This document shows, one piece after another, positions 26,194-33,324 of a stretch of 64,000 nucleotides of DNA. Where the stretch lies: assembly GCF_024808255.1 (NCBI RefSeq), contig NZ_JANTYS010000002.1, positions 310,001 to 374,000 of the forward strand, given 5' to 3'. The stretch is from Mucilaginibacter dorajii. Lineage in GTDB: Bacteria > Bacteroidota > Bacteroidia > Sphingobacteriales > Sphingobacteriaceae. The translations under genes and the position numbers were made by a program. Every line of letters begins with the position of its first letter. Positions within the stretch are counted from its first letter, which is position 1. A model generated the notes under the pieces. That model was given only the letters and a program-made list of their open reading frames with translations, had not been told where the DNA came from and did not search any database.

Positions 26194-27275
26194 TGAAAAA
26201 ATATATCCTACTCAGCACCTTTACCATTTTACTACCTACCTTTGTTTTTGCAACGAAACCAATAACCAAGGATTCATTATTAAAGAAGGTAATTCAGCAT
26301 GTGGTAAATATTGATGATATTACAAATCAGTTATCCGTATTTGTTGTAAATCATTTAAAAACCACCGAAAAACTGGGATCAAGTAATTGGAATACTATAA
26401 ATAACCATTTGTATAAAATAGGTTTACAAATGGATTCTTTACAAGATATTCCGTTATATGATAGTCTCAAAACCACTGATCAACACAATTTTCGTTCTGC
26501 GGATAATAACTTTCATGATCAATATGTACTTATGGATAGCACTTTGAATCCTCTATCTGGTTACACCAACAAAATTTTGTATGCTGTGCAAATTGATTAT
26601 GTAGAAGAAAGGATTGATCATTTTTTAACTGTAACAGGTAATTTCAAACTTTACCTTCAATCGCTTATCCCTAACACCCCGGCAAAAAATATTGACTGGG
26701 GAAAACTTATAGACAGCCTGTTAAAAAAGAATATGCCGGTTTGTAAAACAGATACCTGCTGTAACATTGTTAAAGGGTTAAAAAAGACAGCCGACTCTTT
26801 ATTACGAATAGAAAAATCCCAAACCGATAATACCCCGTATAAACAATATGTACAGGCCTCGGCATACACCGGAAATGTTTTTGGAGTCGCATATTTTCAT
26901 CACATAGGGAAACCCGGAAAAGCCAAAGAAAATAATTACATAGGGTTTGAGTTTGTTGTTCCTGCAAGTTCCACAGTGGTTGGTAAACCTGGCGGCTTTT
27001 TGATGTACGGGCTTAGTGAGGGAAAACTTTTGTTGCAAGCGGGTATAGGCTATCTTACCATAAATCCCACAATTAACAATATTTCAGTCTCAAGCCTTAC
27101 GCCAGACGGAAGTCAGACACCACAAACTACGCTATCAGGATCTGCAGTCAGCACTCAAAACAGAGAAAATATTTCATGGAAAGCGGCAGCATTATACAGT
27201 CCTCATAAATTAGGACTGGGAGTCAGCTATTCTCCGTTGACCAAAGCGGGCGTTCAGCTTTCTTATCGTTGGTAA
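26193..27275 (+). CDS. Unrecognised exported protein, second gene of the orphan pair
   Basis: A 360-residue protein with a clear signal peptide (KKYILLSTFTILLPTFVFA). Residues 21-210 are helical in character with a cysteine cluster CKTDTCC near residue 189. From about 220 the sequence turns beta-rich with alternating residues, and the last residues (VSYSPLTKAGVQLSYRW) resemble a final outer-membrane strand ending in an aromatic residue. It may therefore anchor in the outer membrane, while its partner sits in the inner membrane (inference). No family is recognised. A strong bidirectional hairpin follows 15 bases after the stop. Confidence 0.8.
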   Translation: MKKYILLSTFTILLPTFVFATKPITKDSLLKKVIQHVVNIDDITNQLSVFVVNHLKTTEKLGSSNWNTINNHLYKIGLQMDSLQDIPLYDSLKTTDQHNFRSADNNFHDQYVLMDSTLNPLSGYTNKILYAVQIDYVEERIDHFLTVTGNFKLYLQSLIPNTPAKNIDWGKLIDSLLKKNMPVCKTDTCCNIVKGLKKTADSLLRIEKSQTDNTPYKQYVQASAYTGNVFGVAYFHHIGKPGKAKENNYIGFEFVVPASSTVVGKPGGFLMYGLSEGKLLLQAGIGYLTINPTINNISVSSLTPDGSQTPQTTLSGSAVSTQNRENISWKAAALYSPHKLGLGVSYSPLTKAGVQLSYRW

Positions 27276-27289
27276 GGTACCTTAAAATA

Positions 27290-27326
27290 TTTCCTCAGGG
27301 CCTTCGGGAACACACCCCTGAGGAAA
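27290..27326. terminator. Bidirectional terminator hairpin
   Basis: TTTCCTCAGGG (27290-27300) and CCCTGAGGAAA (27316-27326) form a perfect 11-bp stem with a 15-base loop. It lies between two convergent genes and is flanked by A/T-rich tracts on both sides, so it can end transcription from either direction. Confidence 0.82.
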
Positions 27327-27330
27327 CATT

Positions 27331-27894
27331 TTACTCATCTACCTCCCGATAATCCTTAAAGCGCATTTTATCAAAAGCCTTTTTATTATAGAGTTGCGTA
27401 GCCAGTTTTTCTACAGGCAAAGTATCATCATATGATACCCCAGCATCCTTGTGCAATATAAAATCCTTTTTAACAGGGTCGTATTTAAAAGTGATGATGC
27501 GCGTCCAACGGAAACGGCTGCCGCCATAATGATCAAGGGAAAAATATCTGCCTTTAATATCTATTCCCTCAAACGGATCACCGAATACTCCACCACATCC
27601 CTTACAAAGCACAACACTATCATTACGGGCGAAAAGAGATAATTTACCGCCTGGTTTCCCTAAAAGGATCAGCAAAGGCCTTGCGGCCTGGTCGCTATCT
27701 GCTTCGTGGTTATACTTTAAAACCAAAATAACATCAGCGTAGCTATCATGATTAAGGTCGCCGGTTTCGGTGGCTAAAATGGAGTACCCTACGGGGATAA
27801 ATGGCTTTAGTCTGCTTGGTGCTACCTTGAGTACCTGGGCAAAAAGCGGGGCCGTGAATAGCGATAGAATGACGAAAGTTAGCAGCTTTTTCAT
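27331..27894 (-). CDS. Secreted protein of unknown function, FG-GAP-like motif
   Basis: A 187-residue protein with a signal peptide (KKLLTFVILSLFTAPLFAQ). Near residue 46 the segment GDLNHDSYADVILVL resembles an FG-GAP/EF-hand-like calcium-binding loop. The rest, including GKPGGKLSLFARNDSVVLC, has the look of the short VCBS-like secreted proteins of Bacteroidota. It overlaps the start of the VOC gene's end by 4 bases on the minus strand, so it is the last gene of that operon. Function is not predictable. Confidence 0.65.
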   Translation of the reverse strand: MKKLLTFVILSLFTAPLFAQVLKVAPSRLKPFIPVGYSILATETGDLNHDSYADVILVLKYNHEADSDQAARPLLILLGKPGGKLSLFARNDSVVLCKGCGGVFGDPFEGIDIKGRYFSLDHYGGSRFRWTRIITFKYDPVKKDFILHKDAGVSYDDTLPVEKLATQLYNKKAFDKMRFKDYREVDE

Positions 27895-28247
27895 TTATCC
27901 TTACTTTTATAAAGTTCTACTTTTCTACCATCCGGATCAATAACTACCGCCATAAACCCAAATTCCGTAAAAACAGGCTCCGAGGCCAATAAGACATTAC
28001 TATCTTTTAATGTTGCAATAGTTTCGTCGAAATCAGCAATCTCAAAACCCAGTCGCAAATATTTATCTGTATCAGTCTGGCCTTTCGCCAACGGATAAAT
28101 CTCAAATATTAACTCTTCTACCTCTGCCGAAAAATGATATGGTGAAGCGCCATGCTTATGATAATCAAAAGTTAATCCCAACAATTGATAAAACCCAACA
28201 AGGCGGGGCATATCGCTTGTTCTTATTACTATAAGTTTGATTTTCAT
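27891..28247 (-). CDS. VOC-superfamily (glyoxalase/dioxygenase-like) protein
   Basis: With ATG at 28247 the protein is 118 residues and starts MKIKLIVIRTSDMPRLVGFY, the standard VOC opening; an in-frame start at 28301 adds 18 residues that do not fit. The ending VIDPDGRKVELYK keeps the metal-ligand glutamate. Two beta-alpha-beta units form one metal-binding cup; paralogous domains or a dimer complete the site. The substrate cannot be told. It sits downstream of two SRPBCC genes and overlaps the secreted-protein gene by 4 bases. Confidence 0.8.
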   Translation of the reverse strand: MKIKLIVIRTSDMPRLVGFYQLLGLTFDYHKHGASPYHFSAEVEELIFEIYPLAKGQTDTDKYLRLGFEIADFDETIATLKDSNVLLASEPVFTEFGFMAVVIDPDGRKVELYKSKDK

Positions 28248-28326
28248 TACAGTGAAGTCTTTAGGTCTATTCTGTTCAGCACTTTGGGACGTTCTTTTCA
28301 AAGGTATATAAATTCCCTTATTTTAG

Positions 28327-28776
28327 CTAAGCCCCTTTCTTCGCGGGCATTCCCTTACCTGTAGTTATAAAACTATGTAAGCTATGCTGTGCATATTGTT
28401 CCCATCCTTTTGAGCAGCCATTAAAACATTCAAACCGGGGTACTAAACCATGGTGCGTGAAATGGACTTGCGTTTTATCGCCTTGCTTTGATATTTCAAA
28501 GCTAACTTTGGTACCTGTCCATTCGGTTTGGTGTTCCACAAAAGTGAGTTTACTATCGGTAATAAGCCAAACCACTTTTTCGCCGGGAATCACTTCTATT
28601 AATTTTTGCTTGCTATAATGTACGTCGCCAAAGCGAACGGAATATTCATCATTGAGCTTTTGAGAACCGCCCTCAAAATTCTCTGTCCACCATCCGCCAA
28701 TATCGTTAATAGCGTCAAAAACTTCCATCGGGGTTTGATCTACCAAAAAAGTAGTACTGAAATCCTGCTTATCCAT
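28327..28776 (-). CDS. SRPBCC/AHSA1-family protein
   Basis: A 149-residue START-like protein. The core reads FSTTFLVDQTPMEVFDAI, GGWWTENFEGG and VHFTHHGLVPRFECFNGC, all typical of AHSA1 (Aha1-like) domains that bind hydrophobic ligands. It is closely related to the gene at 28797, sharing the WW-ENxEGGxxKLNDE pattern and the C-terminal HxGLVPxxEC segment, so the two arose by duplication. Both lie downstream of an ArsR-type regulator on the same strand. Ligand and role are unknown. Confidence 0.88.
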   Translation of the reverse strand: MDKQDFSTTFLVDQTPMEVFDAINDIGGWWTENFEGGSQKLNDEYSVRFGDVHYSKQKLIEVIPGEKVVWLITDSKLTFVEHQTEWTGTKVSFEISKQGDKTQVHFTHHGLVPRFECFNGCSKGWEQYAQHSLHSFITTGKGMPAKKGA

Positions 28777-28796
28777 TGTGTGTGTTTTAAATTGAT

Positions 28797-29246
28797 TTAA
28801 TTTTCTTTTGGGTTAGGCTGTCCCTTACCGGCAGTGATAAGGTCACTTAAACTACCTGTTATATAACCGGTCCACGCTTCAGAACAAATCTCGTAACATT
28901 CGTGTCCCGGAACCAGGCCCTGATGTGTAAAATGAACCTGCGTTTTGCCGTTTTGCTCAGATATTTCAAAAATGACTTTGGTACCCTTCCACTCATTTTG
29001 ATCTTTAACAAAACTAAAATAGTTGTCAAGCACCAGCCAAACTATCTTTTGATTGGGTATAACTTCTATCAATCGCATGGTACAGCGGTGCAGATTTTTT
29101 ACTTCGTAAGTAAATTCATCGTTAAGCTTACTTGTACCACCTTCAATATTTTCCGACCACCATCCGCGCACGTTGGTAACGGCATCAAAAGCCTGCTTGG
29201 GGCTTTGTTTTACCTCAATGGAGGCACTTAAATCCTGGTTGTTCAT
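28797..29246 (-). CDS. SRPBCC/AHSA1-family protein
   Basis: A 149-residue paralogue of the neighbouring gene, 20 bases upstream of it. It shares GGWWSENIEGG-type and HxGLVPGHECYEIC segments. In Bacteroidota and actinobacteria, AHSA1 proteins are often paired with ArsR regulators, as here. This gene follows the regulator stop by 77 bases, a gap that carries a copy of a dispersed repeat (29304-29323). Function not predictable beyond ligand binding. Confidence 0.88.
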   Translation of the reverse strand: MNNQDLSASIEVKQSPKQAFDAVTNVRGWWSENIEGGTSKLNDEFTYEVKNLHRCTMRLIEVIPNQKIVWLVLDNYFSFVKDQNEWKGTKVIFEISEQNGKTQVHFTHQGLVPGHECYEICSEAWTGYITGSLSDLITAGKGQPNPKEN

Positions 29247-29303
29247 GATTTTATGGTTTCATTTGAATAAATAATGTCAAATAATAATCTTTAATAATCT
29301 TGC

Positions 29304-29323
29304 TACTTGATACTAATTACTTG
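29304..29323. repeat. Second copy of a 20-bp dispersed repeat
   Basis: This stretch (TACTTGATACTAA then TTACTTG) matches 24062-24081, between atpD and atpC, in 19 of 20 bases in the same orientation. It lies just after the regulator stop. The flanks also show CTTGCTACT variants, suggesting local slippage or a small repeat family. Confidence 0.7.
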
Positions 29324-29650
29324 CTACTGTTTATTACTTCGTTCGTTCAATAAAGCTTCCAGCTTTTGCAATTTACTACCCCAGAAGTTGTCGTAATAAG
29401 CCAGCCATTCCTGTAACTGTTTAAAGCCGTCCTGCTTAAGGATACAATGCCGCTCGCGGCCAATATCCTGGATAGAGATAAAGCCGGCGTTGTAAAGCAC
29501 TTTAATGTGCTTTGATACCGCCGGGCGACTCATATCGAAGTTTTCGGCAAGCGAATTGATGGTGAGGCTATCTTTTGAAAGCAGCTGCAGCATATGCCTG
29601 CGGCTGGGGTCGGCAATCACCTGGAATACATCAAGCCTTTGCAGTTCCAT
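29324..29650 (-). CDS. ArsR-family transcriptional regulator
   Basis: A 108-residue winged-helix protein. The HTH reads SLTINSLAENFDMSRPAVSKHIKVLYNAG, and the wing follows with ISIQDIGRERHCILK. There are no cysteine pairs for metal sensing, so it belongs to the non-metal ArsR branch often paired with AHSA1 proteins. It overlaps the preceding SRPBCC gene by 20 bases and so is cotranscribed. Two matching 16-bp palindromes in the promoter region (30086-30129) are its likely operators, which makes it a probable autorepressor. Confidence 0.9.
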   Translation of the reverse strand: MELQRLDVFQVIADPSRRHMLQLLSKDSLTINSLAENFDMSRPAVSKHIKVLYNAGFISIQDIGRERHCILKQDGFKQLQEWLAYYDNFWGSKLQKLEALLNERSNKQ

Positions 29651-30080
29651 CGGTTGTGGCGTTTAGGGCTTTAAGGATCTTGTGCATGTTTTGTAACCAA
29701 CCTGTATCCATCGCGTCAACCATCGGCATAAAGCCTACACCTTTAAACCCGCGATGCACCAAATCAAGTTCGGTACCATTGTCTTTTTCAGTCAGTGTCC
29801 AATTCACCTCAGATTCGGTCAACTCTCCATTGCCCGGCCCCCAGTTCCAGGAATAAGATAGCGCTCTACAGGGCTCTATTGCTAAAACTTTACAATGCAC
29901 AATCCCGTCGAAATTAAACTGGGGCATAGGATTGATCCTGAATTGAAACTCGTGCCCCAAAACCGGCAGGAAATCGTTTTTCATGAGCCATAGCGTTATT
30001 AACTCGGCATTAGTAAGATATTCCCAGACCACAGCTGGTGGGTGCGGAAAAAATAATTGGTGTTTGATGATCTTCGCCAT
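29631..30080 (-). CDS. SRPBCC/AHSA1-family protein, first gene of the ArsR operon
   Basis: A 149-residue START-like protein: KIIKHQLFFPHPPAVVWEYL at the start and LVHRGFKGVGFMPMVDAM near the end are typical of AHSA1. It is more distant from the pair at 28327 and 28797. It is the first gene after a strong promoter, starting about 23 bases downstream of the -7 element, and its end overlaps the ArsR gene by 20 bases. The start at 30080 (ATG) fits the promoter position. Confidence 0.9.
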   Translation of the reverse strand: MAKIIKHQLFFPHPPAVVWEYLTNAELITLWLMKNDFLPVLGHEFQFRINPMPQFNFDGIVHCKVLAIEPCRALSYSWNWGPGNGELTESEVNWTLTEKDNGTELDLVHRGFKGVGFMPMVDAMDTGWLQNMHKILKALNATTDGTAKA

Positions 30081-30085
30081 AATAG

Positions 30086-30134
30086 GTAACTTTTAAGTTA
30101 CTCAAATGTATATGTAACCTGTGAGTTACGCAAA
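30086..30134 (-). promoter_or_regulatory. Promoter with two matching operators for the ArsR-SRPBCC operon
   Basis: On the minus strand, TTTG (30134-30131) and TACATTTG (30110-30103) are separated by 20 bases, matching the Bacteroidota -33/-7 promoter. Two 16-bp palindromes fit one pattern, GTAACyTnnrAGTTAC: GTAACTTTTAAGTTAC at 30086-30101 (perfect) and GTAACCTGTGAGTTAC at 30114-30129. The second lies exactly between -33 and -7, and the first covers the expected start site. This is a classic repressor layout, and the ArsR gene in the operon is the obvious candidate to bind. Confidence 0.75.
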
Positions 30135-30832
30135 TTTATTTTCACTTTTTTTATATTGATTTACCTGGACACTTAACAAAATAAAATTGGACGTTTCCGA
30201 TCCTGTTTAAATTTCTTTGAACATTAGTTATAATTCGCGAGGCAAATATCCAGCCTTCAACCAGTCAAATCTGGAAGAAAAAATGATCAGCATCGCTAAT
30301 ATCGTATAAACACCTGATAATGAACGCCTAAAGTGTTCCAGAAAGTTGACATTTTAAAAACATTAACTATCTGATATTGAGGTATAAAAGTGTTCGGGGT
30401 GTTCCAAACGTTCCACCCGTTCCGGTGGAACAGTAACAAGGTAATGCATAGTACATCAGCTTAAGCAAACAAAAAACTCCCTGGGTTTAGCCAGGTTTAT
30501 TTATTTTTAAACAGCATCTTAACAAAACGGACTAACCATGATGTTGCCGACCTTTGTATATGAAAAATTCAGAGCAATTGGTATTAGTTACCCCGAGGCA
30601 CCGGCTTTACAGGCGTAGATATAGTATGAAAATCCCCGTTAAGTTTTCAGCATCACAGGATCCTTGATAGACTGATAATCAACCACTGTCGATAATTTCG
30701 TGCTTGCTATCGGTTTTATGGTGGTTTTGAAATAGCCAGGATTATATTTGTTAAAAGGTGATAGTTTTGAAGTAGTTTCAACAACCATTGCCAACTTCAA
30801 TTGTTACCCATTTTACCAAATTGATAAACAAC
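30135..30832. other. 698-base intergenic region without a supported gene
   Basis: This divergent gap has no supported ORF. GTTCCACC/GGTGGAAC is an 8-bp inverted repeat at 30410-30431 within a GTTCC-rich stretch. A CCTGG/CCAGG stem at 30480-30495 is followed by an A/T-rich run. TATATTTG at 30743-30750 matches a -7 element for the gene at 30833, but no TTG lies at the right distance upstream. It may contain a decayed gene or an RNA, which I cannot show. Confidence 0.4.
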
Positions 30833-31957
30833 ATGGATAAAGCTCCTAAAAAAAGGTTGCTTACAGTCGTTCGCCGCCTGCAATTGCCGTTCAAACTGTT
30901 TGCCGGCTTTGTGTTAGTATTTTGTTTGTACTGCATTACAAGCTGTACTGCGCAAACCCGCCAAAAGCCCTACCTGCTGGCCTTGTCAAAAAACGACAAA
31001 ACATTAGCCATTGTTGATCCTATATCCTTTAAAGTAATAGCGCGTGTACCTGTAGGCCAGGATCCGCATGAGGTTATTGCCTCTGCAGATGGTAAAATGG
31101 CTTACGTATCTATTTATGGCGGCGGTAGCCTGCACGAGATAGACGTTATAGACCTGGTAAATAAAAAAGCATTACCAATTATAGATACCAAACCATTTTT
31201 TGGCCCGCACGGAATAACATTTGCAGCCGGTGAATTGTGGTTTACAGCCGAGGGGACAAAAACCGTGGTTAGATATGACCCGGCTACCAAAGCTTTCGAT
31301 TGGGCTATGGGAACAGGTCAGGACCGCACGCATATGTTGTATGTTACCCCCAACGCCAAACGCGTTTATACAACCAACGTCAGTTCGGGCACGGTGAGTA
31401 TTTTGGTTGATACCCTTATTCAGCAGGGCGGCTTTGGCCCTCCCCCAGGTGGTGGACCTGGTCAGGGAGGCCCGCCGCCGGGGTTTAAACCACAACCACG
31501 CAACGACTGGACACAAACCCTTGTGCCTGTTTCAAAAGGCTCCGAAGGTTTTGATGTATCGCCGGATGGCAAACAACTGTGGACAGCCGCTGCAAACGAT
31601 GGCACCATTGCCATTATTGATCTTAGCACAAAAAAGGTAATTGAAACTATTGATGCAAAGGTTTTAGGTGCCAACCGCCTGCAATTTACACCCGATAGCA
31701 AATACGTGCTGATATCCAGCCTGCAAAGCGGCGACCTGGTTGTGTATGACGCTGCATTGCACAAAGAGGTAAAGAAGATAAACATCGGCCACGGCGCGGC
31801 GGGTATTTTGGTTGATCCTGATGGATCACGCGCTTTTATTGGTTGCACAGCCGATAATTATATTGCAGTTATTGATCTTAAAACCTTACAGGTAAGCGGC
31901 CACATTGATGTTGGCGGAGGGCCAGATGGGTTGGCTTGGGCAATTCCTGCCAAATAA
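30833..31957 (+). CDS. YncE-like beta-propeller lipoprotein
   Basis: With ATG at 30833 the protein has 374 residues. A hydrophobic segment ends in ITSC, a lipobox with Cys38, so it is probably lipidated; the longer in-frame start at 30788 adds 15 residues before the signal. The rest consists of YVTN-type beta-propeller repeats (KTLAIVDPISFKVIARVPVG, GTIAIIDLSTKKVIETIDAK, DNYIAVIDLKTLQVSGHIDV). Between blades lies a proline-glycine-rich loop encoded at about 31431-31496 (FGPPPGGGPGQGG). Function of these periplasmic or surface propellers is usually binding; the ligand is unknown. Confidence 0.8.
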   Translation: MDKAPKKRLLTVVRRLQLPFKLFAGFVLVFCLYCITSCTAQTRQKPYLLALSKNDKTLAIVDPISFKVIARVPVGQDPHEVIASADGKMAYVSIYGGGSLHEIDVIDLVNKKALPIIDTKPFFGPHGITFAAGELWFTAEGTKTVVRYDPATKAFDWAMGTGQDRTHMLYVTPNAKRVYTTNVSSGTVSILVDTLIQQGGFGPPPGGGPGQGGPPPGFKPQPRNDWTQTLVPVSKGSEGFDVSPDGKQLWTAAANDGTIAIIDLSTKKVIETIDAKVLGANRLQFTPDSKYVLISSLQSGDLVVYDAALHKEVKKINIGHGAAGILVDPDGSRAFIGCTADNYIAVIDLKTLQVSGHIDVGGGPDGLAWAIPAK

Positions 31958-32132
31958 AGCCTCTTTAATGAATATAAAAAATAATCTATCTGTTGCGTTT
32001 ATAACAAATTGGGCGGGTTGTTTGCTATCTTTAGCATATACAATCTATCGGTCGCGCTGTTGGCCCAGGTAAGCCAGGGATTCGAAGCACGTTAGCGGGG
32101 TTGTACAGTCTTTGACTCAAAATCTTAGAACT

Positions 32133-33182
32133 ATGCTGAAGCAGACCAACCCTTACCAGATATTCAACATTTTGCCTTCACCTTGCCTGGTGCTGATGCC
32201 CGATGCACCGGTTTTTACCATAGCCGATTGTAACCGGGCATTTGCCACACTTACCAATACTGCGCAAACTGAGATTGCAGGCAAAAGCGCACTATCGGTT
32301 TTGACCAGTAAGGAGGGCAGTGCTTCAGATAAAATTTCAGAAGCCTTGCATTTAGCGCTTGAGCAAAAAATAGCAACACAAACAGGGGCACTCCCCAGCC
32401 AACAGGGTTTAGGCCCTGATCGTTTTTTTGATATGGCTATTACACCGCTAATTAATGATAGCGATAACGTGTATTGCCTGCTGCTTACACTTACCGATGT
32501 TACAGAAGCGATTACCATGAAACAACAAACCGCCATTTACGCCACCGAACTAAAAAACGCTGCGCAGTTAATGAGCCAGGTTCAGGAAATGGCAAGCTTT
32601 GGCAACTGGAAATGGGACGTAGCGCAAAACCGGGTAACCTGGTCAGACGCTTTATACCATATTTACGGACTGGATAAAGCATCGTTCAAAGCCACTTTTG
32701 AGGGATACCGGGAGCTGTTGCATCCGGATGACCGGGAGCGGATAACCGCTTTTATTGGCGAAGCGTTGCAGCTGCAAAAAGATATTACTTTTGAGGAAAG
32801 GATTATAAGGCCCACCGGCGAGATCCGCTACCTGCAATCATGGGGGCGGGTACAAACCGATGAAAACGGTGCACCCACAGCCATGATAGGTGCCTGCCTG
32901 GATATCACCGAACGTAAGCTGACAGAGGCCACACTAAACTCAGAACGCCGGCGACGAGTGGCCGACGTGGAGCAACAGAATAAACAGCTCAGCGAGATAG
33001 CCTGGCTGCAATCGCACGTTATTCGCGCCCCGCTGGCAAGGGTGATGGGCTTGATTGAGGTATATAAATCATGTGAGGGGGATGACTGTGAGCAATCCGA
33101 ACTCATAGCACAAATTTCGGCTTCGGTATGGGAGCTCGACGGCATCATCCGCGAAATTGTAGGTCGGGCAGAGCAAGTATAG
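32133..33182 (+). CDS. PAS-domain sensor protein with a DHp-like helix but no ATPase domain
   Basis: With ATG at 32133 (a TTG at 32112 is also possible) the protein is 349 residues. A first PAS domain covers about residues 10-120, and a PAS-3 fold domain covers about 155-265 (GNWKWDVAQNRVTWSDALYH, LHPDDRERI, ending in ACLDITERK). A coiled linker leads to WLQSHVIRAPLARVMGLI, which mirrors a histidine-kinase H-box with the histidine in place. The protein ends about 55 residues later without any HATPase domain. It could be a phosphotransfer or dimerisation partner of another kinase, such as the hybrid kinase that lies convergent 143 bases away. Confidence 0.78.
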   Translation: MLKQTNPYQIFNILPSPCLVLMPDAPVFTIADCNRAFATLTNTAQTEIAGKSALSVLTSKEGSASDKISEALHLALEQKIATQTGALPSQQGLGPDRFFDMAITPLINDSDNVYCLLLTLTDVTEAITMKQQTAIYATELKNAAQLMSQVQEMASFGNWKWDVAQNRVTWSDALYHIYGLDKASFKATFEGYRELLHPDDRERITAFIGEALQLQKDITFEERIIRPTGEIRYLQSWGRVQTDENGAPTAMIGACLDITERKLTEATLNSERRRRVADVEQQNKQLSEIAWLQSHVIRAPLARVMGLIEVYKSCEGDDCEQSELIAQISASVWELDGIIREIVGRAEQV

Positions 33183-33324
33183 TTACGCAAAGCAAAAGGT
33201 GATTTACTGTATCCGGTTGTAAATTTTTGCTGTGCTTATACTCCTTTAAAAGTTAGCCGGATAACCGATTTTTCTGACCCAGATGAATCGGAACGGCACT
33301 AACCTTGGTATAGCAAGGGCTTAT

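Noticed and set aside
30410..30431. GTTCCACC palindrome as a gene-specific operator
   Set aside because: It lies far from either start, inside a GTTCC-rich stretch, without promoter elements nearby.
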